Below, in pieces: positions 1-8,698 of a stretch of 64,000 nucleotides of DNA. The DNA is from IMCC26207 sp037141255 (GTDB lineage: Bacteria; Actinomycetota; Acidimicrobiia; Acidimicrobiales; Microtrichaceae), in assembly GCA_037141255.1 (NCBI GenBank), contig JBAXCX010000002.1:1-64000 (forward strand), in the 5' to 3' direction. The notes beneath the pieces are model-generated. The model saw only the letters and a list, made by a program, of their open reading frames with translations, was not told where the DNA came from and did no database searches. Numbering within the stretch: position 1 is the first letter of the stretch; every line of letters starts with the position of its first letter. A program made the position numbers and the translations under genes.

Positions 1-17
1 GGGCCTGCCTTGCTCCG

Positions 18-1226
18 ATGCTCAACGCGTACAACAGTGAGAGGATGCAGGACTCCGAGAACCGCCCGTTCGATGCAGACAACCACTATTACGAGGCCCT
101 CGATGCCTTCACGCGCCACCTAGACCCCGCATGGGGTGCTCGCACCTTGCAATGGGCAGAGATCAACGGCCGGCGGTACAACGTGCTTGGCGGCAAGGTT
201 TCTCGTGCGGTGGTAAACCCCACGTTCGATCCCGTAGCAAGTCCTGGGGTGCTCAAGGACTACTTCCGGGGTAACCCCAACGGAGACAACCCGCTCGAAC
301 TCCTCAAAGCCCGGGACCGGATAAAGGCGGAGTACCGCAACCGTGATGCGCGGCTGGCAACCATGGACCAACACGGCTTAGAGAAGATTTGGCTCTTCCC
401 CACCTTAGGCATGGTCTACGAGGAGGAGTTGCACACCGATCCCGAGGCCGTGGCAGTGATGTTTCGGGCCTTCAACCGCTGGCTGGAAGAGGATTGGGGA
501 TTCAATTATCAGAACCGGATCTTTGCATCTCCCTACATCACGCTCGCCGATATGGATATTGCCATCAGCGAACTTGAGTGGGCACTCGACAAGGGCGCTC
601 GAACCATTGTTATGCGTCCAGCCGCGCCCACAACAGCGCTGGGTCGGCGATCACCAACTGACCTGCAGTTTGACCCGTTCTGGGCGCGGGTTGACGAGGC
701 TGGCATCACGGTGGTGGTGCATGCGGGCGACTCGGGCTACTCGGCGAATGGGTACGCCACCGATGGATTCAGCTCAAACTTCGCCAACTCGGTTCCGCAA
801 CCCATCAAGATGCTGCAACTCGAACGCCCAATCGAAGACTTTTTGGCTTCGCTCATTACTGATCAACTCTTCCATCGCTTTCCCAACCTGCGAGTTGCCT
901 CGGTTGAAAACGGCGCTGGATTTCTGCGCGGGCTGTTTCACCGATTGGATGCCCTCGGTCATAAAATGTCGGGATGGTTCCCTGAAGACCCGATCGAAAC
1001 CTTCCGCCGGCACATTTGGATCAACCCGTTCTGGGAGGACAACGTGCATGAGCTTCTTGAACTGATGGGACCGGAGCGAGTGATCTTTGGTTCGGACTGG
1101 CCACATATCGAGGGCATGCCCCTGCCACTGGATTACTTGGAAGAACTGACTGGCCTAGAACAAAAAGTCGTGGATCTTGTGACTCGTGAGAACACTGAAG
1201 CGCTCAATGAGTTACGCCCCGCCTGA
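18..1226 (+). CDS. Amidohydrolase family (amidohydrolase_2) metal-dependent hydrolase
   Basis: A 402-residue TIM-barrel hydrolase of the amidohydrolase_2 (PF04909) type, the family of ACMSD-like decarboxylases and related C-C or C-N hydrolases; the substrate cannot be told. The N-terminal FDADNHYYE matches the family's metal-binding D-x-H start. VVVHAGDSG near residue 240 supplies the second histidine region, and FGSDWPHIEG near residue 360 is the C-terminal GSDWPH metal and catalytic motif. The frame is open to the left edge, so the true start could lie outside the window; an ATG at 45 (MQDSEN) is an alternative. It stands alone on this strand with no partner gene visible. Family assignment is secure, function is not. 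Confidence 0.85.
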   Translation: MLNAYNSERMQDSENRPFDADNHYYEALDAFTRHLDPAWGARTLQWAEINGRRYNVLGGKVSRAVVNPTFDPVASPGVLKDYFRGNPNGDNPLELLKARDRIKAEYRNRDARLATMDQHGLEKIWLFPTLGMVYEEELHTDPEAVAVMFRAFNRWLEEDWGFNYQNRIFASPYITLADMDIAISELEWALDKGARTIVMRPAAPTTALGRRSPTDLQFDPFWARVDEAGITVVVHAGDSGYSANGYATDGFSSNFANSVPQPIKMLQLERPIEDFLASLITDQLFHRFPNLRVASVENGAGFLRGLFHRLDALGHKMSGWFPEDPIETFRRHIWINPFWEDNVHELLELMGPERVIFGSDWPHIEGMPLPLDYLEELTGLEQKVVDLVTRENTEALNELRPA

Positions 1227-1347
1227 GTCCGTAGGAGATCGACTCAGCAACAATTCTTGCTTTTTGCTTGCACGACTCAACCGCAGGCACTTAGCTATCA
1301 ACGTAGAAGTTTGCACACTGGGCGAAGTCATCATTTTGGGGGGCAAA

Positions 1348-1761
1348 GTGAAATCATCACGTAACCTGTTTGTTCTTGCAGTGGCCACGGCTGCACTGGC
1401 CATGAGTTTGGGTGCGTGTACACCTGCTGGGCCGCCAAACAGCAGCTGGCTCGCTGCAGGCTGCTATAACTCCTCGGTAGTTGGCGCACCCGATTTTGCC
1501 TTCACGGGCACCCCAAATGTGGCTGGCAACCTGACCGTGGCGCTAGACATCGCAACCCTTACGCTTTCTGAAAATGGCAGCTGTGCGGGGATCCCGCTTG
1601 CTGCGCCCTATACCTTCACCTTGGTACGAGGATCGGGCAATCTTGCCGCCGGTGCAATCTGCGCAGGCCTCGGGTTTGGTAATGGAGTCGGGCAGATTCA
1701 ATCTGACTACCCAGCCTTCCCAGCTGATGCCTGGGTCTGCAATCCGCCAGCTACAACCTGA
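1348..1761 (+). CDS. Small secreted lipoprotein of unknown function
   Basis: About 137 residues from a GTG start preceded by a G-rich Shine-Dalgarno at 1338-1344. An upstream in-frame start at 1186 would overlap the amidohydrolase gene and is less likely. The protein opens with a textbook lipoprotein signal: KSSR, then a hydrophobic stretch, then the lipobox LGAC, so it should be lipidated at that cysteine and held on the outer face of the membrane. The mature part is rich in Gly, Ala, Thr and Asn with three further cysteines (GCYN, GSCAG, WVCN), compatible with a small disulfide-bonded beta domain. I do not recognise a family. It sits 121 nt after the amidohydrolase and faces the FetAB-like genes. 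Confidence 0.7.
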   Translation: MKSSRNLFVLAVATAALAMSLGACTPAGPPNSSWLAAGCYNSSVVGAPDFAFTGTPNVAGNLTVALDIATLTLSENGSCAGIPLAAPYTFTLVRGSGNLAAGAICAGLGFGNGVGQIQSDYPAFPADAWVCNPPATT

Positions 1762-1784
1762 CGGGCACAGCAGCGCTGCGACAA

Positions 1785-1810
1785 ACTAAGGCTCGCGCAA
1801 AACCTTTAGT
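1785..1810. terminator. Possible bidirectional terminator hairpin
   Basis: An imperfect inverted repeat (ACTAAGG at 1785-1791 and CCTTTAGT at 1803-1810, one bulged base) lies between the convergent lipoprotein and FetB-like genes. There is no convincing T-run, so this is only a candidate. Confidence 0.25.
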
Positions 1811-2588
1811 CCGTTGAGCGCGCCACCATGACGAGGCGATTATCGCTCGTGGTCAATCGAGCCAATGTTCCAATGCCGGTGATGCTCGCTGAGATGACGA
1901 CACCAGCAAGGATCACGTACATCAAGGCGAGCTGAGTGCGAACAGCCGCAAACGGGTCCACCCCGGCCAGAATGAGCCCGGTCATGGTGCCAGGCAAAAC
2001 AATGATCCCCAGAGCAGCAGTCTGTTCGACTTGCGGCGAGATTGCAGTGCGTAGTGAGGAACGGATGAATCGCTGAGAGGCCAACTTGACGGTCATGCCG
2101 AGTGCTAAACCAGCCTCGATCTCTCTGCGCTGATTCGATACGGAATCACTGATTCGGTTGGCCGCGACCACTGCCGCGTTCATGGAATTACCGATAACCA
2201 TTCCAGCCACGGGAACAAGCGTGCGACCCTGCAGCTCAAGCACTCCCAATCCAAACACGATTGCTAACCCTACGAATCCCACGGTGGTCAGTGCCAGCAG
2301 TGCGATACCAAAAATCCCCGGAATGTGCCGAGTCCGGCGAGCAGTCGTTGCGGCTGCGAAGAACACAATGACGACCACCCAAATCCAAGACCAGATCATT
2401 GGGGTGGCGGGGTTGACAATGGGTACGAGCGCAAACCCCACAATCATCATCTGCCCTAAGGAACGAACGAGAGCAACCAGAATCGGGCGCGTTAAGCCCA
2501 GATGCTCACCGGCAGTTACCGCAACGGCTATCAGCACAAAGAGCAGCGAGACCACGAGTGAACTCCAGCCAACCACTTGTTCAGTCAT
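1806..2588 (-). CDS. fetB: FetB/YbbM-family ABC transporter permease (UPF0014)
   Basis: A 260-residue polytopic protein of the UPF0014/FetB family, the membrane half of the FetAB exporter that in E. coli is linked to iron efflux and oxidative-stress resistance. About seven hydrophobic segments can be seen. Family-typical conserved stretches include RSLGQMM near residue 45, MVIGNSMNA near 130 and the cytosolic EAGLALGM helix, followed by PGTMTGLILAG near 205. It begins 12 nt after the stop of the ATPase gene and is surely co-transcribed with it. As is normal for this family, no substrate-binding protein is present. The metal specificity is inference from the family. Confidence 0.88.
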   Translation of the reverse strand: MTEQVVGWSSLVVSLLFVLIAVAVTAGEHLGLTRPILVALVRSLGQMMIVGFALVPIVNPATPMIWSWIWVVVIVFFAAATTARRTRHIPGIFGIALLALTTVGFVGLAIVFGLGVLELQGRTLVPVAGMVIGNSMNAAVVAANRISDSVSNQRREIEAGLALGMTVKLASQRFIRSSLRTAISPQVEQTAALGIIVLPGTMTGLILAGVDPFAAVRTQLALMYVILAGVVISASITGIGTLARLTTSDNRLVMVARSTD

Positions 2589-2600
2589 TTCGTACCTCCA

Positions 2601-3299
2601 CTAGTTCTTTTCGTTGAACCATGACTCATCAATTGCAGACTCAGCGTTGGGATCCTGAGGCGACCCTGAGAACACCAGCTCTCCAGCGCGCAGCACCACT
2701 AAATTCTGAGCCAGACGCCAAATCTGGGGGCGGTCGTGAGTTACCCACACCACCGGGATCCCCTCGGCCACGAGCGAGGTAGCAAGCCCCTCGAGTTGCC
2801 GCGTTGCCGCATCGTCAAGTGCCGAAGTGGGCTCATCTGCAAGCAACACGCTCGGCCGAGTGGCAAGTGCCCGAGCAAGGATCATGCGCTGCGCCTCACC
2901 ACCCGAGAGCGAGTCAGCTTCGCGGTCGAGTAACTCGGGATTGAGGCCTACTCGCTGACACAACTGCTCTGCATCTTGGCGAGGAAGTTCTGGACACCCC
3001 GCCTGAAGGTTCTGAAAAACCGACCCAGGGAAGGGCGCAGGATGTTGAAACACCATGGCCACGCTCCGACGATGCGCCAGTGGGTCGAGTGCCGAGATGT
3101 CTTTGCCCAGGTACAGCAACGTGCCCGAACTTGGCACCTCGAGACGATTGCAACAGCGAAGCAATGTGGACTTCCCAGAACCTGATGCGCCGGCAACAAC
3201 AGTGAGTCCGGCATCTGGAATGATAAAGTTCAGATTCTGCAACAAGCCATGGCCGTTATTTCGAACCGTCAGGTTCTGAAACTCAAAGAGCGGCTTCAC
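2601..3299 (-). CDS. fetA: FetA-like ABC transporter ATP-binding protein
   Basis: A complete 232-residue ABC ATPase. Walker A is GASGSGKST (residues 37-45), the Q-loop glutamine is in VFQHPAPF (about 85), the signature is LSGGEAQR (131-138), Walker B is VLLADEP (151-157) and the switch histidine is in WVTHD. Length and sequence style fit FetA/YbbL rather than an importer ATPase. It is the first gene of a two-gene operon with the UPF0014 permease, so its role is to power that exporter. The divergent esterase starts close by, so the short spacer after 3299 must hold both promoters. Confidence 0.87.
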   Translation of the reverse strand: MKPLFEFQNLTVRNNGHGLLQNLNFIIPDAGLTVVAGASGSGKSTLLRCCNRLEVPSSGTLLYLGKDISALDPLAHRRSVAMVFQHPAPFPGSVFQNLQAGCPELPRQDAEQLCQRVGLNPELLDREADSLSGGEAQRMILARALATRPSVLLADEPTSALDDAATRQLEGLATSLVAEGIPVVWVTHDRPQIWRLAQNLVVLRAGELVFSGSPQDPNAESAIDESWFNEKN

Positions 3300-3393
3300 C
3301 CTTGGGGGCAGTTCGGTGAAATGGTCACTTGCTCACGCTAACCGCCCGTTCCACCGTGCCGTCGGACTGCCATCAGGCCTACTGTCTTTGCAT

Positions 3394-4443
3394 ATGACCG
3401 AACGCAGAAGCTTGGCCACACGTGTCCTTCAGGCAATTCTGGCACTTCCCGACCCGATCATGGATCGAGTTATCGGAGCACCGCCCATTGTTCTCGATGG
3501 TCGGGTGCTCAACCGGCGCGTGCAGGCGATGCTTGTTCTGTCAGAACGTCTCGGCCTTCGCAGTGATGGACAGCCGGAGTCGGTAGCGGAGAGACGCACA
3601 GCTATGCGTCGCGCGGCCGCCATTGGCATGCCACTACGTACTGGGCTTCATGTGGTTGACCGCCGAGTTCCTGGCCCGGCGGCCGAGATTCCGATTCGCA
3701 TCTATCGCCGTTTCGGCCTGCCCGAAACAGCCCCCGCAATCGTGTACCTCCACGGGGGCGGCTGGGTAACAGGTGACCTCGACACACACGACGGATCCTG
3801 TCGCTTACTTGCCGATGAAAGCGAATGCATTGTCATTTCGGTTGACTACCGACTTGCTCCTGAACATCCGTTTCCGGCAGCGATTGACGATGTCGTGGCC
3901 GCATACCGGTGGGTCAATGATCATGCAGCGGAACTTTCGATTGAGCCTGGGCGAGTGGGCGTCATGGGCGATAGTGCTGGAGCCAACTTGGCGGCGGTGA
4001 TTGCTCAAGTGACTCGCGATACCGATGTGCCCGCCCCCGTAGCGCAATGTCTGATTTACCCCGCCACTGATCTCTTCCTGCGTGAAGCTTCACATGAGAT
4101 TTTTGCGACCGGTTTCTTCTTGACTCGTGAATCTATGGACTGGTTTCGTGCACAGTACCTGCCCGATCTGAGCGATTGGGACTCACCGCTCGCTTCACCG
4201 ATTGAGCAGAAGGATCTCTCTGGAGTTGCCCCGGCACTGATCGTGACTGCTGGTTTTGACCCGCTACGCGATGAGGGGCGGCGTTATGCGGAAATGCTTG
4301 TTGAGGCGGGAGTACCCACTCGGTATCGGTGCTACGACGATATGGTCCACGGGTTTTTTGGTATGGGGATTTTGCCCGGAGGGATGGCGATGGCCACCGA
4401 GATTTGCTTGGGAATGGGCGACCTGATGCACGACACTCCGTAA
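3394..4443 (+). CDS. Alpha/beta hydrolase, hormone-sensitive-lipase family esterase
   Basis: An HSL-family (family IV) carboxylesterase of about 349 residues, likely cytosolic and acting on short acyl esters. The oxyanion-hole motif YLHGGGW, the nucleophile elbow GDSAGAN, the acid in GFDPLRDEG and the histidine in MVHGFFG are all present in the right order, so the enzyme should be active. I chose ATG 3394 (MTERRS); an in-frame ATG at 3316 would add 26 residues with no family similarity. It is divergent from the FetAB-like operon and convergent with the SDR gene. The natural substrate cannot be inferred. Confidence 0.85.
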   Translation: MTERRSLATRVLQAILALPDPIMDRVIGAPPIVLDGRVLNRRVQAMLVLSERLGLRSDGQPESVAERRTAMRRAAAIGMPLRTGLHVVDRRVPGPAAEIPIRIYRRFGLPETAPAIVYLHGGGWVTGDLDTHDGSCRLLADESECIVISVDYRLAPEHPFPAAIDDVVAAYRWVNDHAAELSIEPGRVGVMGDSAGANLAAVIAQVTRDTDVPAPVAQCLIYPATDLFLREASHEIFATGFFLTRESMDWFRAQYLPDLSDWDSPLASPIEQKDLSGVAPALIVTAGFDPLRDEGRRYAEMLVEAGVPTRYRCYDDMVHGFFGMGILPGGMAMATEICLGMGDLMHDTP

Positions 4444-4506
4444 CCGCTACGCAACAACTACTGCGATGGCCCAAGCAGTCAGTGCGGAACTCCACTTATG
4501 ACTGAC

Positions 4507-5286
4507 TCATGATTCGGTGCGAGTGGCAGTCATGTCTGCGGTGCCGGCTCGGCGCTGAATCATCGAAGAGAGCCCAGGGGCCAGACTCCCCAGAGTGGCG
4601 ACCAAGCGCAGTTCGATAGGAGCTACGAATGATTCCGCAGGATTCGACTCAATGGTCTTGGCCACACAGCGCCCAACATCGGCTGGTGTCTTCATACGGA
4701 CCGCAGCAGGTAGGTCAATCCCCGAGGTTGCAAACATGCCGGCCTCGGAAATGAACCCTGGCTCCACGATCGATACGCCGATACCGGCACTTGACAGGTC
4801 CTCGCGTAGGGAGAGGGAAAATCCGCGCAGGCCAAACTTGGTTGCGTTATACATCCGCGTATTAGGGGTCGCCACGACCCCCGAAAGCGATCCGATAAAG
4901 ACAATCTGCCCCGCTGCTTGACGCTGAAGGTGCGCTTGAGCGAACTCGGTGGCCATCAGAATCGGTCCACGAAGGTTGACATCAATCGACTGGTCGACCT
5001 CAACAGCAGTCATCTCGGCGATGGCCACGTCGGAACCCATACCAGCATTTGCGATCAGGACATCGCAATCACGAGATGCTGCAAGGACGAGGTCGAGTCC
5101 GTCCGGCTCGCACAGGTCAGCCACAAGGACCTGAGCCTGGGTTTGTTCAGCGAGTGCCTCGAGCTCTTCAACACGCCGACCCGTGAGCGTGAGTCTGGCC
5201 CCGCGCTGATGCAGTTCTTTGGCAATGGCCTGACCGAGACCTCCGCTCGCACCAGTCAGCAGCACATTTCGACCATAAATATTCAT
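4507..5286 (-). CDS. Short-chain dehydrogenase/reductase
   Basis: A classical SDR of about 259 residues with a Rossmann fold. The cofactor motif TGASGGLG is at residues 11-18, NAG near 80-82 stabilises the central sheet, and the catalytic Ser (IGSLSG), Tyr and Lys (YNATK, about 146-150) are all present. An Arg-Arg pair after the second strand (TGRRVEE) suggests NADP(H) preference. The start is the ATG at 5286 (MNIYGRN); longer in-frame versions add sequence unlike the family. Substrate unknown. The gene lies 26 nt downstream of the small membrane-protein gene on the same strand and could share its transcript. Confidence 0.85.
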   Translation of the reverse strand: MNIYGRNVLLTGASGGLGQAIAKELHQRGARLTLTGRRVEELEALAEQTQAQVLVADLCEPDGLDLVLAASRDCDVLIANAGMGSDVAIAEMTAVEVDQSIDVNLRGPILMATEFAQAHLQRQAAGQIVFIGSLSGVVATPNTRMYNATKFGLRGFSLSLREDLSSAGIGVSIVEPGFISEAGMFATSGIDLPAAVRMKTPADVGRCVAKTIESNPAESFVAPIELRLVATLGSLAPGLSSMIQRRAGTADMTATRTES

Positions 5287-5312
5287 GTTTCGACCGTAGC
5301 CCATGGGCCTAC

Positions 5313-5723
5313 TTAGACAAGAAACAACTCTCGAATGTCGAGCACAGCCATCACAAGTAGAGCCACAAAAATACTGCCACCTACGATCAAATATCCCCAC
5401 CGCCACTTGTGATTCGAAGCGAAGAATCTGCGCATTGATAATGCAATTGCCGTCATGGAGATAGCACCAAGCAGCAGCCCAACAATTGGCTTGGTGACTC
5501 CGTGAGTGAGATCAACAATTGGAGCGAGGAGCGGCAACAACAGATAGGTCACGGTGCAGCGCATGGCCGAGACTGCAATGGACTTACCAAACGCATTTTC
5601 TGATCCAAAGATGCTTTTGGGTGGAGCCGCCGGATTGATGCGTAAGAGTCGAAGCATGACAAGGTCAGCGGATGAACGCTGCGGTAGGAGAGGTTCTGCC
5701 GGTGTTGCCTTGACTGATTCCAT
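5313..5723 (-). CDS. Small membrane protein of unknown function
   Basis: A 136-residue protein with a soluble N-terminal third and three hydrophobic segments (around residues 57-75, 80-97 and 111-130), ending in a short basic and acidic tail. No motif is recognisable. It is followed after 26 nt by the SDR gene. I treat it as real because of its length, its typical membrane-protein composition and its strand agreement with its neighbour. Confidence 0.55.
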   Translation of the reverse strand: MESVKATPAEPLLPQRSSADLVMLRLLRINPAAPPKSIFGSENAFGKSIAVSAMRCTVTYLLLPLLAPIVDLTHGVTKPIVGLLLGAISMTAIALSMRRFFASNHKWRWGYLIVGGSIFVALLVMAVLDIRELFLV

Positions 5724-5891
5724 CAGGCACTGACTTTACGCTGGGCACAGGACAGAAGCACATCTCGCTGCTTCAATCTGCCAAAGAATCCCTTCGACAC
5801 TCAGCACCGATGTGGGCCAAGCGGCTCAAAAACACGCTGAGCAACTCGTAGCAGTAGAAATCCTCATCGAATTATCAACAAGTGCCGCTAA

Positions 5892-7268
5892 GTGGGCGAT
5901 ACTTGGAACGTGCACGACCGATCAGACGCCGAATCAGAAGAGCAGCTGCTGCGGCTTGGGCGAGCAGTATCTCGGGCAAACGGGCATTTCTCGGTCATGA
6001 TCGACCGAAATTTTCAAATCGAATGGGCCTCTGAGACTTCCTACCTGATCTTTGGGTGGTCCAGCCTTGTGGGTCGAAACATGACCGAATTGATTCATCC
6101 TGAAGACTTTGAGTTAGCCGCTCAGTCCATTGAGTTCCACGTGGATCACGCTTCGGATTATCAGGCAAACTTTGACCCTGCCTGGAGACCGGATTCCACG
6201 AGCATTCGAATCGCAACTGCAGAAGGTGACTACATCCGCGCCGATGTGCAGCTCTGCAACTTTCTAGACGACCCAGAGATTGGAGGCCTGCTCGGCCTTG
6301 GTCGCTTTGGCCGTGACCTGAGCGACCTTGCAACTGCTATTGACCTACTTGGCCAGAGTGCGCCACTTTACAGCGTCCTACCGGTGCTTGCTCGCCTAGT
6401 GGACTGCAGCGTTGATGGCACCCGCACACAGATTGTCTACTGGGAGGACGGTGCTACTACCTCCCACACCGCTCCGGATTCCGAGGACCTGCCCGATGCT
6501 CCGACTGAATTGTTGACTCTGGCGCGAGAGACGGGTCAGGTTCAGCAGAGCCTTGATCTGCAGGGGCAGGCAACCAAAGACCTAGGAGAGAAGTTTGGTG
6601 CCGTGATTCTGCTACCCGTGGCGCTGCCGGGGTCAGAGCAAATCGGAGCATGCATTGTTCTGTGGAGCGAGCCCGCCATGGGTTTAATCTCGGGTCCTCA
6701 GCGCCTGATACACCAGGCAGTCCGGCTCACGGCTCTGGCCGTAGCGGACCATCAGTCAAAGGGTGCGCTGCGCTTTGATGCACAGCACGATGGACTCACG
6801 GGGCTCCTGAATCGTAAAGGTTTGAGTCAAGTATTTGCAGCCCAGCAAGGTCCTATTGCAGTGCTCTATATCGACCTTGATGACTTCAAGCCCGTCAACG
6901 ACGAGTACGGCCATGAGGTCGGCGATCTGATGCTGGTCGAAATTTCTCGGCGGATCAACGACTCAGTCAGGGAAATCGATTTTGTGGCTCGCTTAGGCGG
7001 TGATGAGTTCGCAGTTCTCTGCCCCGGAATCACTGACTCGCGCGAGGCTACAGTCATCGCAGAACGACTGATTAGCGCGGTGGCTCTGCCAGCAGCTGTT
7101 GGGGCATTCACCGGCAGCGTCGGTGCGAGCGCAGGAGTTGCTCTGGGCGACAGCAAGAGTGACCCAGCAACCCTTCTTCGAACAGCAGATGTTGCGCTCT
7201 ACCAAGCCAAGGCGAGTGGCAAGCAGCGCGTTGCTGTCACCAACGGCCCAACTCTGACCGTGGGGTAG
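5892..7268 (+). CDS. Diguanylate cyclase with PAS and GAF-like sensor regions
   Basis: A 458-residue soluble c-di-GMP synthase. A PAS-like domain (about 28-140, with WASETSYLIFGWSS and ELIHPEDF) is followed by a GAF-like region (about 150-285), then a GGDEF domain opening with DGLTGLLNR (about 300). The active-site motif is intact GGDEF (369-373). The allosteric I-site R-x-x-D is present as REID exactly five residues upstream, so product inhibition is expected. There is no EAL or HD-GYP domain and no membrane segment, so the signal sensed is probably intracellular. The start is GTG at 5892. It converges on rplA. The c-di-GMP-binding-family gene yajQ lies 7 kb away. Confidence 0.9.
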   Translation: MGDTWNVHDRSDAESEEQLLRLGRAVSRANGHFSVMIDRNFQIEWASETSYLIFGWSSLVGRNMTELIHPEDFELAAQSIEFHVDHASDYQANFDPAWRPDSTSIRIATAEGDYIRADVQLCNFLDDPEIGGLLGLGRFGRDLSDLATAIDLLGQSAPLYSVLPVLARLVDCSVDGTRTQIVYWEDGATTSHTAPDSEDLPDAPTELLTLARETGQVQQSLDLQGQATKDLGEKFGAVILLPVALPGSEQIGACIVLWSEPAMGLISGPQRLIHQAVRLTALAVADHQSKGALRFDAQHDGLTGLLNRKGLSQVFAAQQGPIAVLYIDLDDFKPVNDEYGHEVGDLMLVEISRRINDSVREIDFVARLGGDEFAVLCPGITDSREATVIAERLISAVALPAAVGAFTGSVGASAGVALGDSKSDPATLLRTADVALYQAKASGKQRVAVTNGPTLTVG

Positions 7269-7276
7269 CTCATTCG

Positions 7277-7318
7277 CTCGTCCTGCCACTTGGCAGGATT
7301 AGACCTCTTCAGGACGAG
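7277..7318. terminator. Nested inverted repeats at the rplA / diguanylate cyclase convergence
   Basis: A perfect 9-bp inverted repeat (CTCGTCCTG at 7277-7285, CAGGACGAG at 7310-7318) encloses a competing tight hairpin (TCCTGCC at 7281-7287, GGCAGGA at 7292-7298, 4-nt loop). It sits directly between two convergent stop codons, where a bidirectional terminator is expected, but there is no long T-run. Confidence 0.4.
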
Positions 7319-7330
7319 ACCTGTACAGGA

Positions 7331-8038
7331 TTAGACTTCTTCGGGCCGATCAAGCTTGTTGACGTCAACGCGAATCCCAGGTCCCATGGTTGAGGACAGC
7401 GTGACCTTCTTGAAGTAGCGCCCCTTCGAGGATGAGGGCTTTGCTTTCTGCAGTTCTTCGATCACTGCCAAGAAGTTCTCATTCAGCGCAGTGGGCTCAA
7501 AGCTGGCACGCCCAATTGGCACATGCACGTTGCCGTGGCGGTCCGTTCGGTACTCCACCTTGCCGCCCTTGAATTCCTCAACTGCTTTAGCAGGATCAGA
7601 GGTTACGGTGCCGGTCTTTGGGTTTGGCATCAAGCCACGCGGCCCGAGTGCCCTACCTAGGCGGCCGACCAGCGGCATTAAGTCAGGCGTGGCAATGGTG
7701 ACATCAAAGTCCATCATGCCGCCCTCGATGAGGGCTGCAAGGTCTTCGGCGCCGACAAACTCTGCTCCGGCAGCCGTAGCCGCTGCTGCTGCTTCGCCAT
7801 GGGCAAACACCGCTACTCGGACGTCCTTGCCGGTACCTGCAGGGAGGGCCACGGTGCCGCGAACCATCTGGTCAGGCTTGCGTGGGTCAACACCAAGGCG
7901 GATCGCTAAGTCCACTGACTCGTCAAAGTTCTTCGTTGCGATGGTTTTGACTACCGCTACTGCCTCTGCGGGCGTGTGGAAGTTGTCTCGGTCGAAACGC
8001 TTTGCAGCGTCATCAAACTTCTTGCCGTGAAATGTCAT
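7331..8038 (-). CDS. rplA: 50S ribosomal protein L1
   Basis: A 235-residue L1, normal family length. It forms the L1 stalk of the large subunit and commonly represses its own operon. The signature GRLGRALGPRGLMPNPKTGT is near residues 128-147, and the RNA-binding FKGGKVEYRTD region follows. It is the last gene of secE-nusG-rplK-rplA, 99 nt after rplK. rplJ and rplL do not follow as they do in many bacteria; a convergent diguanylate cyclase is found instead. Confidence 0.97.
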   Translation of the reverse strand: MTFHGKKFDDAAKRFDRDNFHTPAEAVAVVKTIATKNFDESVDLAIRLGVDPRKPDQMVRGTVALPAGTGKDVRVAVFAHGEAAAAATAAGAEFVGAEDLAALIEGGMMDFDVTIATPDLMPLVGRLGRALGPRGLMPNPKTGTVTSDPAKAVEEFKGGKVEYRTDRHGNVHVPIGRASFEPTALNENFLAVIEELQKAKPSSSKGRYFKKVTLSSTMGPGIRVDVNKLDRPEEV

Positions 8039-8137
8039 GTCGATCTCCCTAGTGGATGGTCTCCCTCATGTCGGCGAAACCGGAGGCGAGGTCTTCCTCC
8101 CGGGGCCGTACTGCCAAGAACGTATTGATTGAGCGAA

Positions 8138-8566
8138 TTACTCAGCGATGCGGATACCCATAGAGCGAGCGGTTCCAGCAATCTGAAGCTTTGCGGCTTC
8201 GAGATCGTCGGTGTTCAGGTCTGGCAGCTTGATTTTTGCGATGTCTTCAAGCTGGCTGTCGGTGATTTCTGCAATCGATCCACGCCCGGGGGTTTCTGAT
8301 CCCTTTGCTAGGCCAAGCGCCTCGCGAATCAGCACAGGCGCTGGAGGGGTTTTGGTGACGAAGCTAAAGGTGCGATCCTCAAAGATGGAGATCTCTACGG
8401 GAACGATGGTTCCGCGTTGCGCTTCGGTTCTTGCGTTGTACTCCTTGCAGAAGTCCATGATTGCCACACCGTGGGGACCGAGCGCGGTTCCAACGGGCGG
8501 TGCAGGCGATGCCTGACCGGCAGGGATCTGGATCTTTACGAGGGCTACGACCTTTTTCTTGGCCAT
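8138..8566 (-). CDS. rplK: 50S ribosomal protein L11
   Basis: A 142-residue L11, full length. The N-terminal domain carries the proline-rich hinge (PAPPVGTALGPHGV), and the C-terminal rRNA-binding domain ends GTARSMGI. L11 forms the GTPase-associated centre with 23S rRNA and is the target region of thiostrepton-class antibiotics and of RelA activation. It lies between nusG and rplA. The 132-nt leader upstream contains two competing hairpins, described separately. Confidence 0.97.
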   Translation of the reverse strand: MAKKKVVALVKIQIPAGQASPAPPVGTALGPHGVAIMDFCKEYNARTEAQRGTIVPVEISIFEDRTFSFVTKTPPAPVLIREALGLAKGSETPGRGSIAEITDSQLEDIAKIKLPDLNTDDLEAAKLQIAGTARSMGIRIAE

Positions 8567-8651
8567 TTTTCACTTCCTGCAGAAGGGCAACTACCCGTAA
8601 GCAAACGCGTTACGGAGCCCGGGGACGACGTGTAAGTGTGGTGCATAGAGT

Positions 8652-8682
8652 GCCTCGGTAGCAACCCGAGGCGCTCCTCGGG
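8652..8682 (-). promoter_or_regulatory. Two mutually exclusive hairpins in the nusG-rplK spacer
   Basis: Read on the minus strand, a CCCGAGG...CCTCGGG hairpin (8682-8665, 4-nt loop) comes first. A GCCTCGG...CCGAGGC hairpin (8672-8652, 7-nt loop) follows. Both need the same middle segment, so only one can form at a time. The position in the rplK leader suggests attenuation or autoregulation of rplK-rplA by L1 or by transcription; this is inference from the geometry. Confidence 0.4.
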
Positions 8683-8698
8683 CGGTCGAGGACTCGGA

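Noticed and set aside
4477..4507. AGTCAGT...ACTGACT inverted repeat between the esterase and SDR genes considered as a terminator
   Set aside because: The stem is only 7 bp with a long loop and no T-run; too weak to list as a feature.
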